A DNA stretch of 64,000 nucleotides, taken from contig JARBUI010000008.1 of NCBI GenBank assembly GCA_029239755.1, positions 55,133-119,132 of the forward strand, written 5' to 3'. Origin of the DNA: Clostridia bacterium (lineage in GTDB: Bacteria > Bacillota > Clostridia > Lachnospirales > Cellulosilyticaceae). This document shows, piece after piece, positions 1 through 8,472 of this stretch. How positions within the stretch are numbered: position 1 is the stretch's first letter; each line of letters starts with the position of its first letter. Position numbers and translations under genes: made by a program. The notes under the pieces were generated by a model. It was not told the origin of the DNA. It searched no databases and saw only the letters and a list, made by a program, of their open reading frames with translations.

Positions 1-458
1 GAAATCTTTATGAAGTATGGGAAAGATATAAATATGATGTATGTGAATCTTTAGGACTGCGTTTTTTTGAATTAAAGGAGGCAAAGGATTGGAAGCTAGT
101 CTTGTTCTATAATGAGGAAATGTTAGAAAAAACTACTGTAAGTAAAGGTAATCAAGCTTTTTTAAAAAAAATGGGTTATGAAGAGGCAATTACTTTGCCT
201 GAACGCCTAGAAATTTTAAAGATGAGGTTTAAATGGATGTGCCCTCATGAAATAGGTGTTTTTCTCGGCATTCCTATAGAAGATGTCTATGGATTTATGC
301 AGCATAAAGGTAATAATTTTATATTCTGTAGTAAATATTGGAAAGTTTATCACAATCCTGAAGAGGCTCAAAATCTATTTGAATGCTATGACAAGGCAAA
401 AGCTAAAGTTATTTATTCAATTATCAATAAAGATTTATCTGATAATCTAGCAGTATAA
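1..458 (+). CDS. DUF3793 family protein, 5' end outside the window
   Basis: The reading frame is open from base 3 of the window to the TAA at 456-458, so this is the C-terminal part of a longer gene. The first possible start inside the window (TTG at 102) is preceded by in-frame residues that fit the same domain (FFELKEAKDWKLVLFYNEE), so I do not believe that start. The C-terminal pattern of a helical stretch followed by CPHEIGVFLGIPIEDVYGF and then KYWKVYHNPEEA is the hallmark of DUF3793, a Clostridia-enriched family of unknown biochemical function. A small inverted repeat (451-467) follows the stop but has no strong T-run. The next gene starts 36 bases downstream and could be cotranscribed. 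Confidence 0.8.
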   Translation, partial: NLYEVWERYKYDVCESLGLRFFELKEAKDWKLVLFYNEEMLEKTTVSKGNQAFLKKMGYEEAITLPERLEILKMRFKWMCPHEIGVFLGIPIEDVYGFMQHKGNNFIFCSKYWKVYHNPEEAQNLFECYDKAKAKVIYSIINKDLSDNLAV

Positions 459-494
459 GACTTTAAGTCTTTAACCATCATAAAGGAGTACAAA

Positions 495-1700
495 ATGAAT
501 AATGATTTAACAGACAGTTCGATTAACTTATCTGTGCATAAGAATCCAAAGATATCAGAGAAGTTTTTAAGAGGAATATATGTTTTTTTGCTTATAATCA
601 CTTTAATAGTTAATCTGTTTTTAATACTGCATAAGCTTTTCTTGCCGCAAGAGGTTATAGGCATTCTCAATACAATCATGACTATAGGCGGGGGTGTCTA
701 TTTTATCGTTTCTATTCTCACTATAAATAAAAAAGAAAATAGACTTAGGGAGAATAGTTTTCAAATGAAGAGACATGAAGAACATGCTGGAAAGTTAGGT
801 TTGTTTTTTACTTCATTTATGCAGCGAGTAACGCATGTAGATGAAGTTATAAATAATTTAAAGACAAAATTTTTAGGACTAAAAGATAGGCTTCAAAAGG
901 TTTTCGAAGACGCCACATTACAGACATCAGAAGTCGAAAAAGCTACTATCGCTATTGTAGAGTTATCTCATAAAATAAACGATGTATCCACTCATATAAG
1001 ACATGTTAATAGTATTACAGCCCTCACAAAAGAGGTATGCATGAGTACAAATGCAGACGTACATTCACTTTTTACTAAGACACAGGAATCAGTGGATAGG
1101 TCTAATCAAATCAGAGTGAAGATTAAAGAAGTGAATGAAAGAACTCATGAAATTATTAAAGTAGTAAAGGGAATTAAAAGTATTAATGATCAAATTAATA
1201 TTCTTGCACTCAATGCAGCTATTGAAGCAGCCAGGGCAGGAGCAGCAGGAAGAGGATTTGCTGTGGTTGCAGAGCAAATCAGAAAACTAGCCATAGAGAC
1301 AAAGAGTACCTCTTTATATATTGAAGAAGCTATCTTAACTACTCAGGATGAAATGAATAAAGCTTACAACTTAGTTAACAGCACAAATGATATATTTAAT
1401 GAGCAGGAAAGCTTAGTTCAAGATACAAGAGCAGCTTTCGACAAGGTTATGGTACATATGGAACAAATTGTATCTAGGGTAGATACTGTTAACGACTCTA
1501 TTTTAGAAATGAGCGAATTGAAAGATAGTGCAACCATCAGCATGAGCAGCATTGCAATGTCTCTGATGGAAAAAGACTGCTATGAAGATGAAATACGTTC
1601 AGAGTACGAAAACTGCATAGGTGATGTAAAAAAACTTTTAGATTTCACAGCAGGCAGTAAGAGATTGTATGAGCAGATAGGAGAAATACATCATGTTTAA
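495..1700 (+). CDS. methyl-accepting chemotaxis-like signalling protein without a sensor domain
   Basis: A 401-residue protein with an AAAGGAG site seven bases before ATG. Two hydrophobic helices (about residues 24-46 and 54-77) are separated by only about seven residues, so there is no extracytoplasmic ligand domain. The rest is long coiled coil with the canonical MCP hairpin tip near residues 230-265 ([15 protein letters not shown], then [15 protein letters not shown]). That tip is what binds CheA/CheW in known receptors, so the protein can be expected to join a receptor array or signal from the membrane. The last eight bases overlap the start of the HD-GYP gene, which implies translational coupling. 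Input could come from the membrane segment or a partner; this is inference. Confidence 0.9.
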   Translation: MNNDLTDSSINLSVHKNPKISEKFLRGIYVFLLIITLIVNLFLILHKLFLPQEVIGILNTIMTIGGGVYFIVSILTINKKENRLRENSFQMKRHEEHAGKLGLFFTSFMQRVTHVDEVINNLKTKFLGLKDRLQKVFEDATLQTSEVEKATIAIVELSHKINDVSTHIRHVNSITALTKEVCMSTNADVHSLFTKTQESVDRSNQIRVKIKEVNERTHEIIKVVKGIKSINDQINILALNAAIEAARAGAAGRGFAVVAEQIRKLAIETKSTSLYIEEAILTTQDEMNKAYNLVNSTNDIFNEQESLVQDTRAAFDKVMVHMEQIVSRVDTVNDSILEMSELKDSATISMSSIAMSLMEKDCYEDEIRSEYENCIGDVKKLLDFTAGSKRLYEQIGEIHHV

Positions 1701-2310
1701 CGGACTCTATAAAATGTTCCGAATGCAGCATGTGCATGATGTTATCGAGTGTCTGACAGCTGCACTTGAGGCAAAAGATATTTATACCAGCGGACATTCT
1801 TCAAGAGTAGCAGATATGTCTTTGGATTTAGCCCGTGCATTGGGGATAAAAGGATTAGCAGCGCAAGATATACATATAGCAGCTCATCTTCACGATATAG
1901 GGAAAATGGGTATTCCAGAAAATGTTTTAAATAAAAGAGGAAAGCTTCTTCCACATGAATGGGCACAAATACAGCAGCATCCAGAGATAGGATATAATAT
2001 CCTATGCAAATCGAAACAACTTCATGATATTGCCGAGATGGTATTTCACCACCATGAAAGATGGGATGGAAGGGGCTATCCAAGTGGTCTTCAAAAGGAT
2101 AAAATTCCACTTGGATCAAGGATTATTGGCGTGGCTGATGGAATTGATGCAATGACTTCGGTCCGGCCATATAGAGATGCGATGACATGGAAAGCCTGCA
2201 TGGAGGAAGTACGCTTAAATAAAGGGATACAATTTGATCCGGTGGTCGTTGAAGCCGCAGAGAAACTGTGGAAGAAGTGGGAAAACAAGTCGATGAAGAT
2301 ATTAAAATAG
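1693..2310 (+). CDS. HD-GYP domain protein, probable c-di-GMP phosphodiesterase
   Basis: 205 residues, almost entirely one HD-GYP domain. Metal and active-site residues are visible: H35, the HD pair at 67-68 in [10 protein letters not shown]96, the HHHE run at 119-122, DGRGYP at 125-130 and D149 before the RPYR motif. HD-GYP enzymes hydrolyse cyclic di-GMP to pGpG or GMP. No receiver or sensor domain is attached, so control probably comes from the overlapping chemoreceptor-like gene upstream (ATG lies inside the last codons of that gene). The Shine-Dalgarno signal (ATAGGAG) is inside the upstream gene. A terminator follows directly. Confidence 0.9.
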   Translation: MFNGLYKMFRMQHVHDVIECLTAALEAKDIYTSGHSSRVADMSLDLARALGIKGLAAQDIHIAAHLHDIGKMGIPENVLNKRGKLLPHEWAQIQQHPEIGYNILCKSKQLHDIAEMVFHHHERWDGRGYPSGLQKDKIPLGSRIIGVADGIDAMTSVRPYRDAMTWKACMEEVRLNKGIQFDPVVVEAAEKLWKKWENKSMKILK

Positions 2311-2317
2311 AAAAGGG

Positions 2318-2359
2318 AAACGGACGGAGATATCTGAGGATATAGCGGTTCGTTTTTTA
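2318..2359 (+). terminator. rho-independent terminator after the HD-GYP gene
   Basis: An imperfect stem (AAACGGACGG side against CGGTTCGTTT side) is capped by a perfect inner ATATC/GATAT stem with loop TGAG, and is followed by a T-run. Confidence 0.7.
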
Positions 2360-2396
2360 TTGTTAAGAAAGCAGCTAAAATATTATAAATAAAGGA

Positions 2397-2441
2397 TTGA
2401 CTTAAGATAGGATATAGTAATACAATGAATGTACGGACATT
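2397..2441 (+). promoter_or_regulatory. promoter and palindromic operator of the GntR-kinase-aldolase operon
   Basis: TTGACT (2397-2402), an 18-base spacer and TACAAT (2421-2426) form a sigma-A type promoter. Just downstream, around the expected transcription start, lies the inverted repeat AATGT-ACGG-ACATT (2428-2441). A short palindrome with GT/AC half sites in this position fits autorepression by the GntR/HutC regulator encoded next. Binding is inferred. Confidence 0.6.
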
Positions 2442-2472
2442 ATAATATTAGGATAAGATCAGGAGACAAATA

Positions 2473-3243
2473 GTGCGGAAGGATGATAGTGTGAACATTT
2501 TACATGGAACAATTAAAAGAGATGTGCCTATACCATTGTATTATCAGCTAAAAGAAATTATTTTAGGTGAAATAATAAGCGGGAACTTATCTGCAGGAGA
2601 TTACCTGCCAACAGAAAATGAATTCATGGAAAGCTATCATATTAGCAGAGCTACAGTAAGGCAGGCTATGGCTGAACTAGTTAATGAGAGTTATTTGTCC
2701 AGGCAGAAGGGAAAAGGGACCTTTGTATCCAAGCCTAAGATTGCTGAGCAATATATTAATAGAGTTGAAACGTATAAAGAGCAGATGAATAAGATTGGAG
2801 CGAGTCCAACAACTGAAGTAGTATGCTGTAAAAAGGCTAAAGGAAGTATGACTGTTTGTAATGCGCTTCATTTACCTGAAAATGCAGACGTTATTAAGCT
2901 TATACGCATTAGATCTATTGAGAATGAACCTATTGTTATAGCTGAAACATATATGCCCTATGCAAAGTGTAAATTTGTGCTTGATCATGATTTAGTCAAT
3001 GAATCTTTATATCATATATTATCTGAAGTGGACTTCACCAGAATTGTAAAGGCAAGAAGAACGATAGAATCTGTACTGGCAAGTGAGAGTGAAGCTAAGA
3101 TGTTAAATATCCACAAGGGAGATGCCCTTCAGATTATTAAAACCACAGCATGCAATAAGGAAGATATAAGGATTGAGTATACAATTGCTAAATATAGAGG
3201 GGACAGAAATCTATTTGTTGTTGAAACTCAAGTTGACTTATAG
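2473..3243 (+). CDS. GntR-family (HutC/UTRA subfamily) transcriptional regulator
   Basis: 256 residues from GTG at 2473 (AGGAGA six bases upstream); GTG at 2491 is an alternative start. Residues about 18-84 form the GntR winged helix (IPLYYQLKEII, then LPTENEFMESYHISRATVRQAM and the wing KGKGTFV). Residues about 95-245 form a UTRA effector-binding domain. UTRA regulators usually bind a sugar phosphate or other small metabolite that releases them from the operator. It is the first gene of an operon with an FGGY kinase and an aldolase, so the effector is likely a phosphorylated intermediate of that pathway (inference). Confidence 0.88.
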   Translation: MRKDDSVNILHGTIKRDVPIPLYYQLKEIILGEIISGNLSAGDYLPTENEFMESYHISRATVRQAMAELVNESYLSRQKGKGTFVSKPKIAEQYINRVETYKEQMNKIGASPTTEVVCCKKAKGSMTVCNALHLPENADVIKLIRIRSIENEPIVIAETYMPYAKCKFVLDHDLVNESLYHILSEVDFTRIVKARRTIESVLASESEAKMLNIHKGDALQIIKTTACNKEDIRIEYTIAKYRGDRNLFVVETQVDL

Positions 3244-3277
3244 TAGTTGAATTTTTTAATAAGGAAGGAAAAGACAG

Positions 3278-4795
3278 ATGAAAAGGTATTTATTAGCTCA
3301 TGATTTAGGAACGTCTGGTAATAAAGCAACGCTCTATACTACGGATGGGCATCTGGTAAAGAGTATAGTTTATGAATACGAAACACACTTTTTTAACAGT
3401 AATTGGGCAGAGCAAGATCCAGAAGCATGGTGGCAGGCAGTTGCAGAAACTACAAAAGCCATACTAACAGATATAAGCAGTAAAGACGTAGCAGCAGTTG
3501 CATTCAGCGGTCAAATGCAAGGGTGTGTATGTGTAGACCAGACAGGAAATGCTTTAAGACCAGCTATTATTTGGGCAGATCAACGAGCGCAGAAAGAAAC
3601 GCTGGAACTTGTTAATCAAATAGGGATGGAGTCCTTTTATAAAATAACAGGGCATAGACCGAGCCCAGCCTATAGTATTGAAAAATTAATGTGGATTAAA
3701 AATAATGAGCCGGAAGTTTATCATAAGACTTACAAAATGCTGCTTTGCAAGGACTATATGATATTGAAGTTAACAGGGAAATATGCTACAGACTATTCAG
3801 ATGCTTCAGGAACAAATGCTCTTGATTTAAATACAATGTCATGGTCTGAGGAAATCATAAATGCTGCAGGAATAGATAAAGATAAACTGCCAATTCTTGC
3901 TGCCTCAACACAAATTATAGGGGGAGTGACAAGTGAGGCTGCTAAAGTGACAGGGCTGTGTACTGGCACACCTATCGTTATGGGAGGCGGGGATGGTGCT
4001 TGTGCAGCAGTTGGAGCAGCGTGTATTCAGGTAGGAGATACCTATAGCTGTGTAGGCTCGTCAGCCTGGATTGCTCTTACAATGGATAAACCCATTTATG
4101 ATGAAGATATGAAAACCTTTAACTTTGCTCATCTTATCCCAGGCCTTGTGATGCCATGTGGGACTATGCAAACAGGAGGGGCTTCTTACAGCTGGCTTAA
4201 AAACGAACTCGCTTCCTTTGAGGTCCTAGAGGCTAAAAGACTGGGTAAGAGTGCCTATGATTTAATTAACGAAAAAGCAAAAAGTGCCCCAGCTGGAGCG
4301 AATGGCATTCTTTATCTCCCATATCTTCTAGGGGAGAGGAGCCCTAGATGGAATGTCAATGCAAAAGGAGCTTTTATTGGACTTAAAATGGAAAGTAAAA
4401 GAGAAGATATTTTTAGATCAGTATTAGAGGGGGTAGCTTTTAATCTTAATGTCATTTTAAATTCTTTTAAAAAGCATATAAGTGTAAAGGAAATGGTAGT
4501 TATAGGAGGAGGGGCAAAAGGTGAACTATGGAGACAGATCATGGCAGATATGTACGGTATTCCGATCCTTAAGCCCAACTATCTGGAAGAAGCTACCTCT
4601 ATGGGAGCTGCAATAGCTGCAGGTGTTGGAGCAGGAATATTTGATAGTTTTGATGTTATTCATGAGTTCTTAAAAATAGAGGATAAGGTTTATCCAAATA
4701 GGGACAATACACAAGTTTATGACAAGATGCTTCCTATCTTCAATGAGTGCTATGAATCACTTGTAGGGGTATACGAAAAATTGTCTAAATTATAA
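3278..4795 (+). CDS. FGGY-family carbohydrate kinase, xylulokinase-like
   Basis: 505 residues, the normal length for FGGY kinases, with an AGGAAGGAAAAG ribosome site. The N-terminal actin-like fold starts with the phosphate motif DLGTSGNKATLY and contains VAFSGQMQG and IIWADQRA, both typical of xylulokinase-like members. The C-terminal lobe has VIGGGAKGELWRQ and EATSMGAAIAAG (ADP-binding region). The enzyme phosphorylates a sugar or polyol with ATP in the cytoplasm. The sequence alone does not fix the substrate. A fructose-6-phosphate aldolase-like enzyme downstream suggests a ketose or a related C5-C6 sugar. No isomerase or transporter is adjacent. Confidence 0.85.
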   Translation: MKRYLLAHDLGTSGNKATLYTTDGHLVKSIVYEYETHFFNSNWAEQDPEAWWQAVAETTKAILTDISSKDVAAVAFSGQMQGCVCVDQTGNALRPAIIWADQRAQKETLELVNQIGMESFYKITGHRPSPAYSIEKLMWIKNNEPEVYHKTYKMLLCKDYMILKLTGKYATDYSDASGTNALDLNTMSWSEEIINAAGIDKDKLPILAASTQIIGGVTSEAAKVTGLCTGTPIVMGGGDGACAAVGAACIQVGDTYSCVGSSAWIALTMDKPIYDEDMKTFNFAHLIPGLVMPCGTMQTGGASYSWLKNELASFEVLEAKRLGKSAYDLINEKAKSAPAGANGILYLPYLLGERSPRWNVNAKGAFIGLKMESKREDIFRSVLEGVAFNLNVILNSFKKHISVKEMVVIGGGAKGELWRQIMADMYGIPILKPNYLEEATSMGAAIAAGVGAGIFDSFDVIHEFLKIEDKVYPNRDNTQVYDKMLPIFNECYESLVGVYEKLSKL

Positions 4796-4800
4796 TAGAA

Positions 4801-4830
4801 TAAATGACAATAAAATAAATGACAATAAAA
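4801..4830 (+). repeat. perfect 15-bp tandem duplication before the aldolase gene
   Basis: TAAATGACAATAAAA occurs twice in immediate succession (4801-4815 and 4816-4830). It ends where the GGAG ribosome site of the aldolase gene begins, so copy number sets the distance between the kinase stop and that site. Confidence 0.9.
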
Positions 4831-4841
4831 GGAGAAGAAAA

Positions 4842-5519
4842 ATGAGAATTTATATTGATTCAGCAAATATAGAAGATATCACAAGAATAATTGCAAAGTT
4901 TCCGGTAGATGGAGTGACAACTAATCCCTCTCTGCTGGCAAGAGAAAAAAATAATCCATTAGAGCAGCTCAAAAAAATAAAGGGTGTTTTAGAAGAACAG
5001 ATGGAACTGCATGCACAAGTTTTATCCCAGAATGCAGAAGATATGATTAGCGAGGCAGAATATATGCATGCGCAATTAGGAAAGGAGACTTTTATTAAAA
5101 TACCTGTTACTCATGAAGGAATAAAAGCAATGAAGTATTTAAATAAGTCAGGTGTTAACATAACAGCTACTGCTATTTACACACCAATGCAGGCTGTTAT
5201 GGCTGCAAAAGCAGGGGCAAAATGGACGGCGCCGTATGTTAATAGATTAGATATGATAGGTGCAAATGGTGTACAAGTGGCTATCGACATACATAATATA
5301 CTCACAAAGATGAATGTTAAAACAGAGCTTTTAGCAGCAAGCTTTAAAAATGTGGAGCAAATTCTTAAACTTGCAGAGGTTGGCGTGGGTTCTGTAACTG
5401 TGGCGCCAGAACTCTTAGAACAACTCTTATACCATCCACTTACAGATAAAGCGGTTGCAGACTTTACTAATGACTTCGAAAGTATTACAGCTAAAGGTAC
5501 AACGATGCGTCATTTGTAA
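4842..5519 (+). CDS. fsa: fructose-6-phosphate aldolase / transaldolase-like protein (TalC/MipB family)
   Basis: 225 residues, matching the small single-domain transaldolase/FSA family rather than classical 320-residue transaldolases. Visible motifs are DSANIEDI at the N-terminus, DGVTTNPSLL, and the Schiff-base lysine K86 in FIKIPVT, followed by NITATAIYTPMQA and WTAPYVNRLD. Family members cleave fructose 6-phosphate to dihydroxyacetone and glyceraldehyde 3-phosphate, or act as transaldolases. Short forms are hard to tell apart by sequence. It is the third gene of the GntR operon, so it probably processes the product of the FGGY kinase. ATG is preceded by AAAGGAG. Confidence 0.85.
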   Translation: MRIYIDSANIEDITRIIAKFPVDGVTTNPSLLAREKNNPLEQLKKIKGVLEEQMELHAQVLSQNAEDMISEAEYMHAQLGKETFIKIPVTHEGIKAMKYLNKSGVNITATAIYTPMQAVMAAKAGAKWTAPYVNRLDMIGANGVQVAIDIHNILTKMNVKTELLAASFKNVEQILKLAEVGVGSVTVAPELLEQLLYHPLTDKAVADFTNDFESITAKGTTMRHL

Positions 5520-5561
5520 GGTAAAGAATAGAGAAAAAGCTAAAATTAAATATTAAAATTT

Positions 5562-5593
5562 AAGTCGCAGTGCTTTGTCCTGCGACTTTTTCT
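5562..5593 (+). terminator. rho-independent terminator of the GntR-kinase-aldolase operon
   Basis: A nine-base-pair perfect stem AAGTCGCAG / CTGCGACTT with a nine-base loop, followed by TTTTCTTT. Confidence 0.92.
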
Positions 5594-5625
5594 TTACATA
5601 ACTAAAATTGGATTTTATTAAATGT

Positions 5626-5653
5626 TTGATAAATTGAAAAGTAATGGTATAAT
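5626..5653 (+). promoter_or_regulatory. promoter of the NSS transporter gene
   Basis: TTGATA (5626-5631), a 16-base spacer and TATAAT (5648-5653) lie 37 bases before the start codon. Confidence 0.7.
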
Positions 5654-5690
5654 ATCACTTGGAACATTTTATGACATAAGGAGATAGATT

Positions 5691-7043
5691 ATGACGAAAA
5701 GAAGTGAGTTTTCTAGTAAGCTTGGTTTTGTACTTGCAGCAGCAGGTTCAGCAGTAGGTCTTGGAAATATTTGGAGGTTTCCTTACTTAGCTGCAAAGTA
5801 TGGTGGTGGATTGTTTTTACTTATTTATTTATTCTTTGTAATAACTTTTGGATTTGCAATTATGACAGTAGAAATTGCAATAGGCAGAAAAACAAAATTA
5901 AGTCCAATTGGTGCGTACACAGCTTTAAGTAAAAAGTATGGTTTTATTGGTATTATTGCTTCAGTTGTAGCTTTTTTAATATTACCTTACTATAGTGTTA
6001 TTGGTGGATGGGTAATTAAATACTTTGCTACCTTTTTAATGGGTGGACAGAGTGCGACTTCTCAGGATACATTTTTTACATCATTTATTTCTTCGCCGGT
6101 AGAACCGATGTTATGGCAGATTTTATTTGTTTTGGCTACTTTAGGCGTTATTTTAAAAGGTGTAAAGGATGGTATAGAAAAAGCCAGCAAAATACTTATG
6201 CCTATGCTGGTCGTTCTTTCAGTTATTGTTGCAGTTTATTCAGTTAGTCTGCCAGGAGCTATGGAAGGTGTAAAATACTTCCTTATACCAGATTTTTCAC
6301 GTTTTTCAGTACAGTCAGTTCTGGCAGCATTAGGACAAATGTTTTATTCTTTATCACTTGCAATGGGGATTATGATAACCTATGGCTCATATCTAAGCAA
6401 AGAAGATGATATTGAAAAATCTGTTAAGCAGATTGAGTTTTTTGATGCAGGTATCGCAATACTTGCAGGGTTTATGGTTATTCCAGCAGTATTTGCATTT
6501 TCAGGAGGAAATGAAGAGGCTTTAAGTGCTGGTCCAGGACTTATGTTTGTTACACTTCCAAAGGTATTTAATACGATGGGAATGAGCAGACTGGTAGGAA
6601 GTTTATTCTTTTTACTTGTTCTTTTTGCAGCTTTAACATCTTCAATATCACTTATGGAAGCTGTTGTTTCAACAGTTTGCGATCAATTTAAACTGGAAAG
6701 AAAGAAAGCATCAATTCTTATTGCCATAACAGCCATAGTGCTTGGGATACCATCATCATTAGGCAATGGTATTTGGAGCAGCTTTAAAATTCTTAACATG
6801 GATTTCTTAAGTTTAATGGACTTCCTTACAAATGCAGTACTTATGCCTATTGGGGCACTGCTTACTTGTATTTTTGTAGCCTATGTAATAGGTGTAGACG
6901 TTGTATCGGATGAAGTAAAATTATCTTCAAAGTTTAAAAGAGAAAAAGTTTTTAAAGTGATGCTAAAATATATTGCACCTATTTGTATTATTGCGATACT
7001 TGTAAGTTCAGTATTATCAGCATTTGGCATTATCGTATTATAA
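5691..7043 (+). CDS. neurotransmitter:sodium symporter (NSS) family transporter
   Basis: 450 residues with about 11-12 membrane helices. The first helix carries the family signature: GFVLAAAGSAVGLGNIWRFP, with the unwound region that binds sodium and substrate, followed by YLAAKYGGG. GQMFYSLSLAMGIMITYGSY near residue 220-240 matches helix 6, and ALTSSISLMEAVVS matches helix 8. Bacterial NSS proteins couple sodium entry to uptake of amino acids or related amines in the cytoplasmic membrane; the substrate cannot be read from the sequence. It is monocistronic between its own promoter and a strong terminator. The Shine-Dalgarno site is AAGGAGA. Confidence 0.93.
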   Translation: MTKRSEFSSKLGFVLAAAGSAVGLGNIWRFPYLAAKYGGGLFLLIYLFFVITFGFAIMTVEIAIGRKTKLSPIGAYTALSKKYGFIGIIASVVAFLILPYYSVIGGWVIKYFATFLMGGQSATSQDTFFTSFISSPVEPMLWQILFVLATLGVILKGVKDGIEKASKILMPMLVVLSVIVAVYSVSLPGAMEGVKYFLIPDFSRFSVQSVLAALGQMFYSLSLAMGIMITYGSYLSKEDDIEKSVKQIEFFDAGIAILAGFMVIPAVFAFSGGNEEALSAGPGLMFVTLPKVFNTMGMSRLVGSLFFLLVLFAALTSSISLMEAVVSTVCDQFKLERKKASILIAITAIVLGIPSSLGNGIWSSFKILNMDFLSLMDFLTNAVLMPIGALLTCIFVAYVIGVDVVSDEVKLSSKFKREKVFKVMLKYIAPICIIAILVSSVLSAFGIIVL

Positions 7044-7071
7044 TAACTCCAAAAAAATAAAAAGATTGTAA

Positions 7072-7107
7072 AAAATTGCAGTGCTTTCACCAGCGCTGCA
7101 ATTTTTT
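7072..7107 (+). terminator. rho-independent terminator after the NSS gene
   Basis: The stem AAATTGCAGTGCT / AGCGCTGCAATTT has one G-U pair and a six-base loop, and is followed by T-rich sequence. Confidence 0.92.
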
Positions 7108-7235
7108 ATGAAATGAAGATAAAGATTAGAATATATGATGAAGGTATGAACAAAGCTAGTAGACTTACATATTATATTACAAGATAATAAATAACCAGTT
7201 TATGACAAAAATATAATATTAAGGGGTGGTGGGGA

Positions 7236-8015
7236 TTGGGCACAATAAGATCTCATACACTGCGTATTGCTTTGCTTCATATTGCACCAAGAGCTGGTGA
7301 AATATTTTATAATAGAAATCAAATTAGAAGAGCCCTTGCTATTGCCGCTGGATATCAGGCTAATATAGCTGTTACGCCAGAACTTGCAGAAAGCGGTTAT
7401 CTATTTACAAACCAAATAGATTTAAATGGTGTTCCCGCTTGTCCAAATGTATTTATATCTTCATTAAGACAAGTAGCATTAAAATATGAAATGAATCTTA
7501 TTATAGGATTTCCAGAAAGAGATTTGATAGAAAATGTGCTGTATAATTCAGCAGCTTATATAGATGCATATGGCAGTATCCAAGGAATTTATAGAAAGGT
7601 ACATGTAAATAGCTATGAGGGAGCTTGGGAAACGGCTGGAGATGGAGCTGTTATAAAAAAAATTGAAGGAATTCCAGCCGGGATTTTAATTGGCGAAGAT
7701 ATTTGTTATACAGATATAGCCTATGAATGCAGAAAAATGGGAGCAAAACTGCTTTTAGCACTAACTGCATGGCCTAGAGTTGAATGGAATGTGAGTAAAG
7801 AATGGGAAAAGTGTTCAAAGTCTGCTGGACTGCCTCTTGTTGTCTGTAATCGTACAGGGAGTGAAGGCAGGATAGATTTCACACTAGGGGAAAGTGTAGT
7901 AGCCACTCCCAATAAAATCATATATACTTTTACAACTAGAGCCCCTATGGTTTTTGTTATTGATTTTAATCCAGCAACTCATGCTTTTTCATTTGTAGGA
8001 AGTATGAGACTATAG
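7236..8015 (+). CDS. carbon-nitrogen hydrolase (nitrilase superfamily)
   Basis: 259 residues from a TTG start at 7236, chosen because AAGGGGTGG lies six bases upstream and no in-frame ATG fits the N-terminus. The catalytic triad is complete: E49 in TPELAESGY, K121 in YRKVHV and C157 in GEDICYTD. This is the usual domain length for omega-amidases, N-carbamoyl-amine hydrolases and related enzymes, which cleave amide or carbamoyl C-N bonds in the cytoplasm. Exact substrate is not predictable. A terminator separates it from the upstream transporter, so a shared role with that transporter is only suggested by proximity. Confidence 0.88.
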   Translation: MGTIRSHTLRIALLHIAPRAGEIFYNRNQIRRALAIAAGYQANIAVTPELAESGYLFTNQIDLNGVPACPNVFISSLRQVALKYEMNLIIGFPERDLIENVLYNSAAYIDAYGSIQGIYRKVHVNSYEGAWETAGDGAVIKKIEGIPAGILIGEDICYTDIAYECRKMGAKLLLALTAWPRVEWNVSKEWEKCSKSAGLPLVVCNRTGSEGRIDFTLGESVVATPNKIIYTFTTRAPMVFVIDFNPATHAFSFVGSMRL

Positions 8016-8037
8016 TAAAAATTATTCTATATATTAT

Positions 8038-8066
8038 TTGACATTAAAAAAAGAAAGGTATATAAT
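8038..8066 (+). promoter_or_regulatory. perfect sigma-A consensus promoter
   Basis: TTGACA (8038-8043), a 17-base spacer and TATAAT (8061-8066). Both hexamers match the consensus exactly. It lies about 400 bases upstream of the true start of the MutS2-like gene and drives the structured leader described next. Confidence 0.85.
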
Positions 8067-8072
8067 CATTTT

Positions 8073-8360
8073 TAGTTAGTAGGTAGATATAAAAAAATGA
8101 AGAGGTGTTTGATGAGCGTCGTAGTATCTAAATAGATGAAATAAATAATGTAAACAAAGTCTGTAAAAATGGGAGTGTCAAGCTCTTTATTTATTATGGG
8201 TTAGTTTGCAAATCTATAGAGATACAAAACCGCAAAAAACTAAGGTATATTATCTATACCTCTCTTTCATAATAAGCTCAAAGGCTGATTTGATGCATAC
8301 GAGCTATATTTATAAGAAAATGTTTAGTCAAGCTGCGTGTTAATTGTACGCAGCTTTTTT
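8073..8360 (+). ncRNA. candidate structured RNA (leader or small RNA) of unknown class
   Basis: The interval runs from just after the consensus promoter to an intrinsic terminator and has no convincing ORF. Several hairpins are visible. They include ATCT/AGAT (8126-8137) and TTAGTTTGC (8201-8209) pairing with GC (8232-8233) plus AAACTAA (8237-8243), which encloses ATCT/AGAT (8212-8223). Others are GGTATA/TATACC (8244-8260) and AGCTC/GAGCT (8275-8305). ATGAAGAGGT (8097-8106) can also pair with 8258-8270, which would compete with the GGTATA hairpin. I could not match it to 6S RNA, T-box, lysine, SAM, purine, c-di-GMP or other riboswitches I know. It could be an independent small RNA or a cis-acting attenuator of the downstream gene. 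Confidence 0.5.
8330..8360 (+). terminator. intrinsic terminator ending the structured RNA
   Basis: A nine-base-pair perfect stem AAGCTGCGT / ACGCAGCTT with a nine-base loop, followed by a run of T. It lies 112 bases before the MutS2-like start codon, in the position of an attenuator. Confidence 0.9.
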
Positions 8361-8472
8361 GATGTGCATGTGATTAGATACCAAGGCTATCTACCTACAT
8401 TGCGGTATGTGTCTTTGTAGTACGCTGTTAAAAAGTCTTTATAGATTTCATGAAAGAGGAGCGATTATAAAA

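Noticed and set aside
102..458. Complete gene starting at TTG 102
   Set aside because: The frame is open to the window edge, and upstream residues continue the DUF3793 fold, so the gene is only truncated by the window.
8073..8360. Resemblance to a lysine riboswitch (AGAGGTG near the 5' end) or T-box leader
   Set aside because: The other conserved lysine-riboswitch segments and the T-box antiterminator sequence (GGGTGGNACCGCG-like) are absent, and the downstream gene is not an amino acid gene.
8407..8472. Longer N-terminus for the MutS2-like protein
   Set aside because: No ribosome site at 8407. The added residues do not resemble MutS2 proteins, while ATG 8473 has GAGGAG upstream and a typical N-terminus.
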